A stretch of 45,685 nt of DNA from Symbiodinium natans (taxonomy: Eukaryota > Sar > Dinophyceae > Suessiales > Symbiodiniaceae). Shown here in pieces: positions 11,066-20,568 of this stretch. The notes below the pieces were generated by a model. That model was not told the origin of the DNA. It was given only the letters and a program-made list of their open reading frames with translations, and did not search any database. Position 1 is the stretch's first letter, and each line of letters starts with the position of its first letter. Both the position numbers and the translations under genes were made by a program. The stretch covers positions 1 to 45,685 of the forward strand of contig CAJNDS010000893.1 of assembly GCA_905221605.1 (NCBI GenBank). Direction: 5' to 3'.

Positions 11066-11117
11066 GAGGGTTTAGAGTTTAAGGTTTAAGGTTCAGGGTT
11101 TGGGGTTTAGGGTTAGG
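11066..11117 (-). repeat. Degenerate TTTAGGG tract between two GGGGGAGTG blocks
   Basis: Seven or so TTTAGGG-like heptamers, followed directly by a second GGGGGAGTG block at 11118-11216. Confidence 0.85.
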
Positions 11118-11216
11118 GGAGTGGGGGAGTGGGAGAGTGGAGGAGTAAGGGAGTGGGGGAATGGGGGGGTGGGGAGTGGGGGTGGGGGGAGTGGGGGAGT
11201 GGGGAGTGGGGGTGTG
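11118..11216. repeat. (GGGGGAGTG)n array, block 2
   Basis: Short block of the same unit as 10847-11036, ending just before the second palindromic minisatellite array. Confidence 0.9.
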
Positions 11217-11223
11217 TGGTGAA

Positions 11224-11875
11224 GATGGGGAACCCGTCAGGCCCTAAAGGGTTCAAAGAAACCCTTGGGGAGAAACCTGAAGGGTTTGGGAAAAACCCGT
11301 CAGGCCCTGAACGGTTCGGGGAAACCCTTCAGGCCCTGAAGTTTGGGGAAACCCTTCAGGCCCTAAAGGGTTTGGAGAAACCCTTCAGACCCTGAAGGGT
11401 TTGGGGAAACCCTTCAGGCCCTGAAGGGTTTGGGGAAACCTGAGGCTCTGAAGGGTGGGGAACCCATCAGGCCCTGAAGGGTTTGGAAAAACCCTTGAGG
11501 CTCTGAAGGGTTTGGAGAAACCTTTCAGATCCTGAAGGATTTGAGAAAACCCTTTGAAGGGTTTGGAGAAAACCCTTCAGGCCCTGAAGGGTTTGGGGAA
11601 ACCCTTCAGGCCCTGAAGGGTTCTAAGAAACTCTTCAAGCCTGGAAGGGTTTGGGGAAACCCTTCAGGCCCTGGAGGGATTGAAGAACTCTTCAAACCTG
11701 GAAGAGTTTGGGGAACCCGGTCAGGCTCTGAAGGGTTTGGGGAAACCCGTCAGACCCTGAAGGGTTTGGGGAAACCCTTCAGGCCCTGAAGGGTTTGGGG
11801 AAACCTTTCAGGTCCTGAAGGGTTTGGGGAAACCCTTCAGGCCTTGAAGGGTTTCGAAAAACACTTCAGGCCCTG
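11224..11875. repeat. Palindromic minisatellite, main array
   Basis: More than twenty units of GAAACCCTTCAGGCCCTGAA then GGGTTTGGG, about 28-29 bases each, with substitutions and shortened units. Each unit holds two inward-facing telomere-like motifs (AAACCCT and AGGGTTT). The open frames across it encode only repetitive Gly-Asn-Pro-Ser peptides. Confidence 0.92.
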
Positions 11876-12410
11876 AGTGGGGGAGTGGAGGAGTGAGGGA
11901 GTGGGGGAGTGAGGGAATGGGGGAGTGGGGGAGTGGGGGAGAGTGGGGAGTGGGGGAGTGGGGGAGTGGGGGAGTGGGGGAAGTTGGGAGCGGAGTGGGG
12001 GAGGCGGGGAGTGGGGGAAGAGAAAGGAGTGAATGGGGGAGTGAGGGAGTGGGGGTGTGGGGGGAGTGGGGGGAATGGGGGAGTGGGGGCGGGGGGAGTG
12101 GGGGAGTGGGAGTGCGGGAAGTGGGGGGAGTGAGGGGAGTGGGAGTGGGGTGGGGGAGTGGGGAGTGGGGGAGGGGGGGGGTGGGGGAGTGAGTGGAGGG
12201 GAGTGAGTGGGGGAGTGTGAGTGGGGGAGTGTGAGTGGGGGGGAGTGAGTGGGGGAGTGTGACTGGGTGGCGGAGTGTGAGTAGAGAGTGAGGGGAGAGT
12301 GAGAGAGAGTGAGTGGGGGGGATTGGGGGGGAATGGGGGGGAGTGAGTGGAGGAGAGTGAGCGGTGAGTGGGAGAGCGTGAGTAGGGGAGAGTGGAGAGT
12401 GGAGGGCGGA
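11876..12410. repeat. (GGGGGAGTG)n array, block 3
   Basis: Longest block of the G-rich unit. From about 12180 the unit shifts to GAGTGAGTGGGG variants, then passes at 12415-12500 into GGGGCATCTGGGA-type repeats. Confidence 0.92.
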
Positions 12411-12548
12411 GGAGGAGCGGGGGCATCTGAGAGGGAGACATCTGGGACAGGAGCATCTGGAATAGGGGCATAGGGGACGGGGGCATCTGGGAGTCCAGTT
12501 GGAACTATGCAACCTATTCCAAACGATCTAAAAGTTGCAGGACAACCC

Positions 12549-12618
12549 CACACGACATCTACCTGACCCTTAATGAAAGGATACACACGACATCCACCTG
12601 ACCCTTAATGAATGGATA
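12549..12618. repeat. 35-bp tandem duplication
   Basis: CACACGACATCTACCTGACC and the following TTAATGAAAGGATA are repeated once at 12584 with two substitutions. Confidence 0.9.
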
Positions 12619-12693
12619 CACCCTAGTGTCTTTTTTCTCGTGTTATCAAAAGACACTTTCCTAATAATGCTCTAGGCGCCAACTTCACTGGCG

Positions 12694-12748
12694 AACCCTA
12701 AACCCTAAACCCTAAACCCTAAACCCTAAACCCTAAACCCTAAACCCT
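12694..12748 (+). repeat. Interstitial (CCCTAAA)n, about 8 units
   Basis: Near-perfect heptamer array in unique-looking flanks. Confidence 0.97.
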
Positions 12749-12813
12749 CAAGACAAAATAAATAGAAATGGTATGTGGTATCATTCTGAATGTCCCACGT
12801 TATTTGTCTAAAC

Positions 12814-12885
12814 AGCTGACAAGCAGAATTTGAGTAAACTACTCCAAAACGCACTGGGAGGCAAAATATTCAATTTACTTAAACC
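12814..12885. repeat. Array-boundary motif, copy A
   Basis: AGCTGACAAGCAGAATTTGA ... CAAAACGCACTGGGAGG ... AATATTCAATTTACTT. Related copies lie at 14042-14104, 14171-14240 and 15402-15446, each next to the start or end of a different tandem array. Confidence 0.7.
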
Positions 12886-12929
12886 TGCCTCCCCTGACCT
12901 CCCCCTGAAAACCCACGCCCGCCCCTTTC

Positions 12930-13245
12930 GGCCCAGAGCACAAAATTAAATCCCAGAGCTCGTTGTTAATTCCCAAAGCTCAAAATTAGCTCCCAGGGCT
13001 CAAAACCGGAGCTCAAAATTAGCTCCCAGAGCTCAAAACTAGCTCCAGCTCAAAATTAGCTTCTGGAGCTCAAAATTAGCTCCCAGAGCTCAAAATTAGC
13101 TCCAAGAGCTCAAAAAACAGCTCCCGGAGCTCAAAATTAGCTTCAAAATTAGCGGAGCTCAAAATTAGCTCTCGAATTTCAAGGCTCAAAATTAGCTGCC
13201 AACAGCTCAAAATTAGCTCCCGGATCTCAAAATTAGCTCCCAAAG
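12930..13245 (-). repeat. AGCTC array, left arm
   Basis: About sixteen 20-bp units of GAGCTCAAAATTAGCTCCCA. The right arm at 13370-14040 carries the reverse complement, and G-rich low-complexity sequence (13246-13370, including a run of about 25 G) separates them. Confidence 0.92.
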
Positions 13246-13369
13246 CTGGGGGGGATGGGGAAGGAGGGGGAGGAGGGAGGGGCGGGAGGGGAGGGGGGGG
13301 GGGGGGGGGGGGGGGGTGGGAGGGGGCGGAGGGGGGAGGGGGCGGGAGTGGAAGGGTGGGGCCGAAAGG

Positions 13370-14040
13370 TGCTAATTTTGAGCTTTGGCAGCTCATTTTC
13401 AGGTCCGGGAGCTCCGGGAGCTAATTTTAAGCTCTGGGAGCCAATTTTGAGCTTTCGGAGCTAATTTTGAGCTCTGGGAGGTAATTTTTTGTGCTTTGCG
13501 AGCTATTTTGAGCCTCTGGGAGATAATTTTTAGCTCCGGGAGCTAATTTTTAGCTTTGGAAGCTATTTTGAGCTCCGCTAATTTTGAGCTCTGGGAGCTA
13601 ATTTTGAGCTCCGTTTTTGAGCCCTGAGAGCTAATTTGGAGCTTGGGGAGCTAATTTTGAGCTCTGGGAGTTAATTTTGAGCTCCGGGAGCTCATTTGAA
13701 TCTTGGGGAGCTAATTTTGAGCTCCGGGAGCTAATTTTGAATTCCGGGAGCTAATTTTGAGCTCCGGGAGCTAATTTTGGTTTCTGGGAGCTAATTTTGA
13801 GCTCTGGCAGCTAATTTTGAGCTCTCCGGGAGCTAATTTTGAGCTCCGGGAGCTAATTTTGAGCTCCGGGAGCTAATTTTGAGCTCTGGGAGCTAATTTT
13901 GAGCTCCGGGAGCTAATTTTGTGCTCCGGGAGCTAATTTTGTTCTCCGAAAATTAATTTTGAGCTCCGAAAGCTTATTTTGAGCTCCGGGAGCTAATTTT
14001 GAGCTCTGGGAGCTAATTGTTTTTCTCCGGGAGCTAAATT
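13370..14040 (+). repeat. AGCTC array, right arm (opposite orientation)
   Basis: About thirty units of GGGAGCTAATTTTGAGCTCC. GGGAGCT and AGCTCC within each unit are themselves complementary, so every unit can form a small hairpin and the two arms can pair over hundreds of bases. Confidence 0.92.
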
Positions 14041-14041
14041 T

Positions 14042-14104
14042 GCTGACCAGCCGAGTTTAAGAACATTAAACTGCTTTTGGCAAGCCGAATATTCAATCCA
14101 CTTC
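14042..14104. repeat. Array-boundary motif, copy B
   Basis: GCTGACCAGCCGAGTTTAAG then CTTTTGGCAAGCCGAATATT, closing the AGCTC array. Confidence 0.75.
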
Positions 14105-14170
14105 AATTCACTTCAATTCAAAACTCCGCAGACCCTTAGACACCCCCCAGATCCCTCCCAGATCCCCACA

Positions 14171-14240
14171 GCTGACAAGCCGAGTTGAAGTAAATTAATG
14201 TGAATCGCTTTTGGCAAGCCGAATATTCAATTCATTCAAC
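14171..14240. repeat. Array-boundary motif, copy C
   Basis: GCTGACAAGCCGAGTTGAAG then GCTTTTGGCAAGCCGAATAT, opening the next array. Confidence 0.75.
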
Positions 14241-14244
14241 CCCC

Positions 14245-15070
14245 GCAAAAGGCCCCAAGAAACCCCAAAGCCCAGGAGGCGGCGGGAGCCCCCAAATAGG
14301 CACTGGAGGCACTGGGAGGCACAAAAATAAGGTCCCAAAATATGTCGCGGGAGGCGCCAGTTCAAGCTCCAGGAGTTCCCAAAATAGGAATGGAAGGCCC
14401 CAAAATAAGCCTCGGGAGGCCCCAAAATAGGCCCCGGAAGACCTTAAACTATGCACCGAAAGGCCCTAAAATACACCCAGGGCTCAAAATAGGCACCGGG
14501 AGGCCGCAAAATGGCCCAAAAGGCCAAATTAGGCCCTGGGAGACCTCCGAAAAAAAGCCCCCGGGAGGCCCGAAAAGGCTGGCAGCCCCAAATCAAGCCC
14601 CGACAGACACCAAATTAGGACGGTCCCAGTTTAGGCCAAATCAAGCAACCCAAAATAAATTTTTCCAAATTAAGCCCCGAAAGGCCCAAATTAAGCCTCG
14701 AGACCCCGAATTATGTCCCACAAAAACCCAAATTAAGCCCCGCAAAATCCCAAATTAAGCCCTGCAAAGGCCAAGTTAGGGCCTGGCCTCAAGTCTGGCC
14801 TTCAAATTAAGCCACCGGGAAGCCAAGAAAAACCCAAGTTGAGGGAAAGCCGAAATCAGGTCCGGGAGGCCCCGAATCAAATTGCGAGAGGGCACCCCCA
14901 GCAAAATTAGGCCCCGAACTAGCCCTGCAGGGCCCCAAATTAGGCCCACCCAGGCCCCACATTAAGCAAGCCCTAAAGTAAGCCTAGCTCCAAACTGAGC
15001 ATAGGAGGCCCCAAATCAGGCTTCAAATTGCCGCAAAATTGAACCCCAAATTAAGCCCCAAGCAGGCCGG
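14245..15070. repeat. Degenerate GGCCCCAAAATTAAGCCCCG array
   Basis: Loosely periodic 18-25 base units (GGGAGGCCCCAAAATAGGC type) whose A-rich core shifts from CAAAATA to CAAATTAAG along the array. Open frames through it are repeat-derived. 15071-15400 continues with weaker similarity and holds no supportable gene. Confidence 0.8.
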
Positions 15071-15401
15071 GAGTCTGGTAAGCTTCAAAATAAGTTCCAA
15101 ATGCGGCGCCAGGAGGCCGCGCGTTAGGATGCAAATGCAGCTCCCGAAACCCAAATTGCGGATGCAAGCGGCATCTGCGTCCAAAAGCACCAAACCCCAA
15201 ATTTAAGCTGCAAATTAAGTCTCGGAGACTCCAAAGCCCCGAAACCCCAGGAAGCCCAAATGGCTCTGGGCAGAAGCCCCCAAGAAAGTCCGAGAATCCC
15301 GGTAGGTCCCAGAAAGCACAAATGCCCAACAAAAGTTCGGACCACCCCACCGCCCCCCCAAACAAAAGCACAACAATTGGATCCAAAGTCTCAATATATT
15401 A

Positions 15402-15446
15402 ACCCAAAACGCTTGGGAGGCCACATGCTCAATTTACTGAAACCTC
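15402..15446. repeat. Array-boundary motif, copy D
   Basis: CCCAAAACGCTTGGGAGGCC then GCTCAATTTACTGAAACC, closest to copy A. Confidence 0.65.
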
Positions 15447-15544
15447 TAAGGCCTTCACTTTTGCGTTGTCCCATGAAAGACTCGGGCCCCCCAAACGGCA
15501 AAGCCAAACCCCCCCAAATCTATTTATTCGTGCTTGAATTTCGG

Positions 15545-15655
15545 GGGTACCAGGGGGTGTCCCCCTGGCGCGGTCCAGCAGGGGCGATTGCTGGCGGGGT
15601 CCAGGGCGAGGAGTCCTGGCGAGGGGCTCGGGGGGCAGCGCCCCCCCCGAAACGG
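15545..15655. repeat. GC-rich hairpin row
   Basis: CCAGGGGG-TGT-CCCCCTGG, then CCAGG/CCTGG and GGGGGGC-AGC-GCCCCCC dyads, interspersed with GGGGTCCAGGGCG. Short GC-rich dyads of this style are common in organellar and some bacterial genomes; no function can be assigned. Confidence 0.75.
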
Positions 15656-15704
15656 TGGCGTCGATTTGAATTTTCTTGGGGACCCCCTTCCAAAACTAAA
15701 AACA

Positions 15705-15812
15705 TAGTTCCAAAAAACAAAACCTTTCGGTCAAAACGTTCGGTCAAAACGTTTCGGTCAAAACTTATTGGGACCTGAACCCTATACAATTTCTATAAAC
15801 CCTAAACCCTAA
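15705..15812 (+). repeat. Subtelomeric junction segment, copy B
   Basis: Same order as 9793-9905: GTTCCAAAAAACAAAACC, TTTCGGTCAAAACG units, TTATTGGGACC, CCCTATACAATTTCTATAAA, then CCCTAAA repeats. Confidence 0.85.
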
Positions 15813-16265
15813 ACCCTCTTAACCCTGAAACCATCTTCCCTCTTGACCCCTAAACCTTAAGAACCCCTTAAACCTAAACCCTAAACCCAAAAATCTGGGT
15901 TTTATTGGTTTTCTACTCCTTTTAAACCCGGTACACACCAACAAGCATCAAGTCTGCGAAAACCTCGAGTTTTTATTGGTTTCCTACTCCTTTTAAACCC
16001 TAAACCCTAAACCCTCTTAACCCTGAAACCATCTTCCCTCTTGACCCCTAAACCTTAAGAACCCCTTAAACCTAAACCCTAAACCCAAAAATCTGGGTTT
16101 TATTGGTTTTCTACTCCTTTTAAACCCGGTACACACCAACAAGCATCAAGTCTGCAAAAATCTCGAGTTTTTATTGGTTTCCTACTCCTTTTAAACCCGG
16201 TACACACCAACAAGCATCAAGTCTGCAAAAATCTCGAGTTTTTATTGGTTTCCTACTCCTTTTAA
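15813..16265 (+). repeat. Nested subtelomeric duplication (198-bp and 71-bp periods)
   Basis: A 198-bp unit starting ACCCTCTTAACCCTGAAACC recurs at 16011. Inside it a 71-bp piece (GGTACACACCAACAAGCATC ... CCTACTCCTTTTAAACCC) starts at 15930, 16128 and 16199. Telomeric heptamers join the copies. Confidence 0.88.
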
Positions 16266-17190
16266 ACCCTAAACCCTAAACCCTAAACCCTAAACCCTAA
16301 ACCCTAAACCCTAAACCCTAAACCCTAAACCCTAAACCCTAAACCCTAAACCCTAAACCCTAAACCCTAAACCCTAAACCCTAAACCCAAAACCCAACCC
16401 AAACCCAAAACCCAAACCCCAAAACCCCAAACCCCTAAAACCCCTAAACCCCCTAAACCCTAAAACCCCTAAACCCATAAACCCCTAACCCCTAAACCCC
16501 TAAACCCAACCCAAACCCCTAAACCCCTAAACCCCTAAACCCCTAAACCCCTTAAACCCTAAACCTAAACCCCTAAACCCCTAAAGCCCTAAAGCCCTAA
16601 ACCTAAAAAACCCTAAAACCCCTAAAAAAAAGCCCCCCCCCCCCCTAAACCCCTAAACCCTAAAACCCTAAACCCTAAACCCTAAAGCCCCCGAAGCCCA
16701 AAAGCCCTAAAGCCCTAAAGCCCCTAAAGCCCTAAAGCCCTAAAGCCCTAAAGCCCTAAAGCCCTAAAGCCCTAAAGCCCTAAAGCCCTAAAGCCCTAAA
16801 GCCCTAAAGCCCTAAAGACCTAAAGCCCTAAAGCCCTAAAGCCCTAAAGCCCTAAAGCCCTAAAGCCCTAAAGCCCTAAAGCCCTAAAGCCCTAAAGCCC
16901 TAAAGCCCTAAAGCCCTAAAGCCCTAAAGCCCTAAAGCCCTAAACCCTAAACCCTAAACCCTAAACCCGAAGCCCGAAGCCCGAAGCCCGAAGCCCGAAG
17001 CCCGAAGCCCGAAGCCCGAAGCCCGAAGCCCGAAACCCGAAACCCGAAACCCTAAACCCCTAAACCCCTAAACCCCTAAACCCCTAAACCCCTAAACCCC
17101 CTAAACCCCTAAACCCCTAAACCCCTAAACCCCTAAACCCCTAAACCCTAAACCCTAAACCCTAAACCCTAAACCCTAAACCCTAAACCC
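16262..17190 (+). repeat. Long interstitial telomeric array with variant blocks
   Basis: Blocks in order: (CCCTAAA)n to about 16387; CCCCTAAA-type to about 16690; (CCCTAAAG)n to about 16940; (CCCGAAG)n at 16970-17040; (CCCCTAAA)n at 17050-17145; (CCCTAAA)n to 17190. The array ends at the 3' end of the retrotransposon. Confidence 0.95.
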
Positions 17191-17268
17191 TTTTTTAACC
17201 CAGGACTGCTGAGGCTCCGGCCTGAGATGCAAAGAAGCAAGCAACATGCAAGAACTTCAGGCAAGCAG

Positions 17269-20200
17269 TTATTCCGCCAACCTATGAAGCAGCTCTGCGT
17301 ACTGAGGCTCACTGAGGACTTCAAACAACCAGCACACCCCCAACTCAGAGAATATGCGGGAGGCAGTTGAGTCAGCCTCTAGCACTAGGAGCTCTTGCAA
17401 GGAAATGGTGACAAATGTAGGAAAGGCAAGGGCATTGCAGCTCATCTGCATGTGTCGAAAGAACTGCACAACTTGAATGTACGAGAAATCTGGCAATGGG
17501 TAGTGCATCAGCCCATACTCCGTCGAAACCCAGTGTACAGCAAAACTGCCATCGTGCGAACTAGTGAGAAGTAGGGCTTGCATCCACATCACGGGCAGCG
17601 TGAAGACGCGCAGTGGTTTCGCCCACAGCGAGGGGTTGTACAAGCTTGTCTGTGGCTCGTGTCTCCGCTGGACTGATGTGATGCCTGATTGCCAGACTGC
17701 CTTGTCTGAAGCAAGACCCTCGAGCTCTGATAGCGTGACGGTACCACCCATGTGGTACGCCGCTGCGGCCTCCTTCGAGGCCCATGTGAGCAACGTCTGC
17801 TTCGGCCCACCTCTGCCTTTAGAATGGTGAACATGCTCGAGCGCCGCGCGCGTGATATGCCCATCTTCAAAGCGAAGCACATGTCCTAAGTAGTTCCACC
17901 GTCGAGTGACCCAAGTAGTGACCCAGGACACAGAATAGCGCATACCCACAATCTTAGCAACTCTTCGTCGAAACCTATTGAGTTCCAGAGCTGGTGTTTT
18001 TGACAATTCTTGGGGAAGGTACAACTTGAGGAGGAACACAAGGCAGGTCGTTTGCATGGCATTGACTCGGCTGATGTGCACCTGCAGAGTTTCGAACATG
18101 GGCGATAGCCACTGAAAGCGCGCTGCAATGTACCTGCAGGCGAACTGTGTGGCCTGCAGGGGCCTGGTCCAGTGTTGCAGTTTCGCTACTTCAGCTAGCT
18201 GTTCGACTGCCAAGTGTAGTACACCAGAAACTTGATTGAGGAGCTGGGAGGTGAGGTCATACTCAGGGTTCGGGTGTTGAAGCTGTCGTCGTAAATATCG
18301 CAGCGTGCTGGACCAGAGACAAGATCTGAGTACCGAATGCTCCGAGACAGTCACCCGGCCTTGTTCCAGAACTGAAGCAGTGGACATGATAGTTGACTTT
18401 TTCCAGTTCACCTTGAGACCATACTTTGCCATATGCGTGCTTAGATCTGCCAAGAGCTGGTCGGCTTGCTCCCAGGAAATGAAATTCAACAGGATGTCAT
18501 CAATATATACGATGCCAAACCCTTGATGCAAAGTGGCATGACCCCATTCTGTCCAGGTCTGCATCCTTTGTGCGATGATCCAGGCCAGCATGCACGAGAA
18601 AACAAAGCTGGAATGACTACCCCCCTGTTGAACTCCACGTCTTTGTTTTTGAGTCCACGTTCTGCCTCTAAAGCTGGCATGCATGGTGGGGGTCGTGATG
18701 ATGCGTAGGAGATGCGCTACTTCTTGAGGGTGTTTCTCTCCTGCCTGTTGGACCAAATAGTCAGCAAGCTCTTGGTGCTGTATCGAGTCGAAGGCAGCTT
18801 CAATATCTAAAGAGGCCCATACGGAATACTGAGATGTCTTGCTCTCATACTCAAGTCGCGATGTGGCTGTCATGAGGGCATCCAAGGCCTGGCAGTTGCG
18901 CAGTCCGCCCATCTGCTCAGGCTGCCGGGGAAAGCAAGGCGCTACTCTTCGCAGCAGCATGGTGCAGAGAAGTTTATTGAGGGTTTCGAGCATACATATA
19001 GGCCGAACCTGCTTCGCGTCAGCGATTTGGGAGACTTTGGGGACAAGGGCCACATAGGCTTGACAGTAGTCATCAGGTAGGGTGTCTCCTTGTAGCAAGG
19101 TATTGAGATGGCGAAGCAACAAGTCACTTCCACCCTCGATGCTCAGGAGGCACTTGACATACTCAGCTGACATGCCCGACAATCCTGCAGTCTTGTTATC
19201 TTTGAGCTTGTTTGCAGCGTCTTGCAGTTCAGAGGGAGTGAAGATGGGAGTTTCGGAGGTCAGGGCGCGCCGGGCAAGGTCAGCATACACATTATGCAAG
19301 TACTCCTTCAGGGCTGTCTCGTCATCAGCAGAAAATTGCGTCTGCATTCTTGCCTGCAGAGCGGCTGCTGCGTTGTCGGGACCACCTTGTTCATGCACCA
19401 ATTTCTGAAAGGAAGCCTTTGGGGCGGTGCGCCTGCGCACGTAAGCTATCGCGGAAGGTGATCCCTCCCTGACTTGTTGTTGCAGCTGTTGCCACCACTT
19501 AACCTTCTCATGTCTTCTGCTGGACATGATGCGTCTCATCATGGATGATCGCTCCTCAGCTGATGTTGACAGGCGCCTCTGTTGGCAAAGCTCTTTGAGG
19601 TAAGGCGGGTCTCTATACTTGCAACTACCAGGACGAACAGAGACCTTCTGGGAGGAATGTTTGAGCCACTGCCACTGGTCCAGAGCACCATCAGGGAAAG
19701 ATTGAAGAGCACAAACTTGCTCTGACAGGCCCGCTGAGTCAACTTTCCATTTGGACACATGGCCCACACGATTGTGCTTTCGGCTCCTGGCCTGCTGCGT
19801 TTGAGCAGGGCCGGGAACAGCGGCTGACATTCGGACCAGATCATGATCACTACGGAGTTCGCTGGCTGGCTCCTTGTACGCTGTAACCTGAATATCTTGG
19901 TGGTGACATGTAAGGCAGAGCTTGCCAAGATTCTCAAAGAAATAGTCGTATTCACGATGACTATATCTGCCATGTCGTGTGGGTAACCCAGACTGTCTGC
20001 AGACAAAGCCAAGCGAGGCAAGTGTGGTGCTTAATTCAAGAAACCTGTCATCACCCAGTTGCGCGTTGAAGTCACCACCCAAAACTGTGGGGAGATGCTT
20101 GTGTGCCCTGATCAGGCCGTCAAGCTCAGCAACTGCGTCACTGAAGCACTCAGCTGAGTTATCTTTATGGGGTAAGTGACAGGATATCATGCACAAGTCG

Positions 20201-20526
20201 ATTGGGCTGCGGGCAAGCCGGACTCGAAGTAGGATACATCTTGGGGCGATGACAGAGTCAACGACATGCGAAAAGACTTCATCATCAACCGCAATCACCT
20301 GTCCTAGGTGCGAATCCGGGGGCGCCCCAGCGAAAACATGGTACCCAATCCAGGGACCTTCAAAGTCTTCCTGCAACATGCTAAGACTCCCTGGCGCAGG
20401 TTGCCAGTTCTCGCCTCCCATTCCGCTGACTTCCTGAAAGAACCAAAATTGACAATCAATCTCTGTGTTGTGCACCCACTCACCCAACGAAGAGAGATTG
20501 TTGCCCTGTACATTCCAAGTTCCCAT
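17269..20526 (-). CDS. ORF2: APE endonuclease and reverse transcriptase
   Basis: 1085 residues; nicks target DNA and copies the element RNA from the nick (target-primed reverse transcription). The endonuclease occupies about residues 1-235: TWNVQG (3-8), QE (31-32), CHLPH (116-120), GGDFNAQ (150-156) and SDHDLV (226-231), which match the catalytic blocks of the exonuclease-endonuclease-phosphatase fold. Reverse transcriptase lies at about 435-720: NKTAGLSGM (444), VRPI (507-510), motif A SLDIEAAFD (572-580), motif B GVQQGGSHSS (631-640), motif C YIDD (674-677) and GLKVNWKKS (703-711). YIDD replaces the more usual YADD/FADD of non-LTR elements. The C-terminal region contains RWNYLGHVLR (877-886), typical of LINE tails. 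The ATG at 20526 gives only two residues before TWNVQG, and the open frame continues upstream 14 codons to the TGA that ends ORF1, so the true N terminus may lie further upstream. Confidence 0.95.
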   Translation of the reverse strand: MGTWNVQGNNLSSLGEWVHNTEIDCQFWFFQEVSGMGGENWQPAPGSLSMLQEDFEGPWIGYHVFAGAPPDSHLGQVIAVDDEVFSHVVDSVIAPRCILLRVRLARSPIDLCMISCHLPHKDNSAECFSDAVAELDGLIRAHKHLPTVLGGDFNAQLGDDRFLELSTTLASLGFVCRQSGLPTRHGRYSHREYDYFFENLGKLCLTCHHQDIQVTAYKEPASELRSDHDLVRMSAAVPGPAQTQQARSRKHNRVGHVSKWKVDSAGLSEQVCALQSFPDGALDQWQWLKHSSQKVSVRPGSCKYRDPPYLKELCQQRRLSTSAEERSSMMRRIMSSRRHEKVKWWQQLQQQVREGSPSAIAYVRRRTAPKASFQKLVHEQGGPDNAAAALQARMQTQFSADDETALKEYLHNVYADLARRALTSETPIFTPSELQDAANKLKDNKTAGLSGMSAEYVKCLLSIEGGSDLLLRHLNTLLQGDTLPDDYCQAYVALVPKVSQIADAKQVRPICMLETLNKLLCTMLLRRVAPCFPRQPEQMGGLRNCQALDALMTATSRLEYESKTSQYSVWASLDIEAAFDSIQHQELADYLVQQAGEKHPQEVAHLLRIITTPTMHASFRGRTWTQKQRRGVQQGGSHSSFVFSCMLAWIIAQRMQTWTEWGHATLHQGFGIVYIDDILLNFISWEQADQLLADLSTHMAKYGLKVNWKKSTIMSTASVLEQGRVTVSEHSVLRSCLWSSTLRYLRRQLQHPNPEYDLTSQLLNQVSGVLHLAVEQLAEVAKLQHWTRPLQATQFACRYIAARFQWLSPMFETLQVHISRVNAMQTTCLVFLLKLYLPQELSKTPALELNRFRRRVAKIVGMRYSVSWVTTWVTRRWNYLGHVLRFEDGHITRAALEHVHHSKGRGGPKQTLLTWASKEAAAAYHMGGTVTLSELEGLASDKAVWQSGITSVQRRHEPQTSLYNPSLWAKPLRVFTLPVMWMQALLLTSSHDGSFAVHWVSTEYGLMHYPLPDFSYIQVVQFFRHMQMSCNALAFPTFVTISLQELLVLEADSTASRIFSELGVCWLFEVLSEPQYAELLHRLAE

Positions 20527-20568
20527 ATCAAGAATTGCGGAATACAGTGGCGCTGATGGCTCGCGACT

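Noticed and set aside
10111-11067. Long open frames on both strands (up to 318 codons) in the CA/CG tract
   Set aside because: They encode only His/Thr or Cys/Val/Ala repeats from a dinucleotide-like sequence and are equally open on both strands.
11837-12586. Pro/Ser/His-rich frames of over 200 codons on the minus strand
   Set aside because: Translation of the GGGGGAGTG array; no non-repetitive content.
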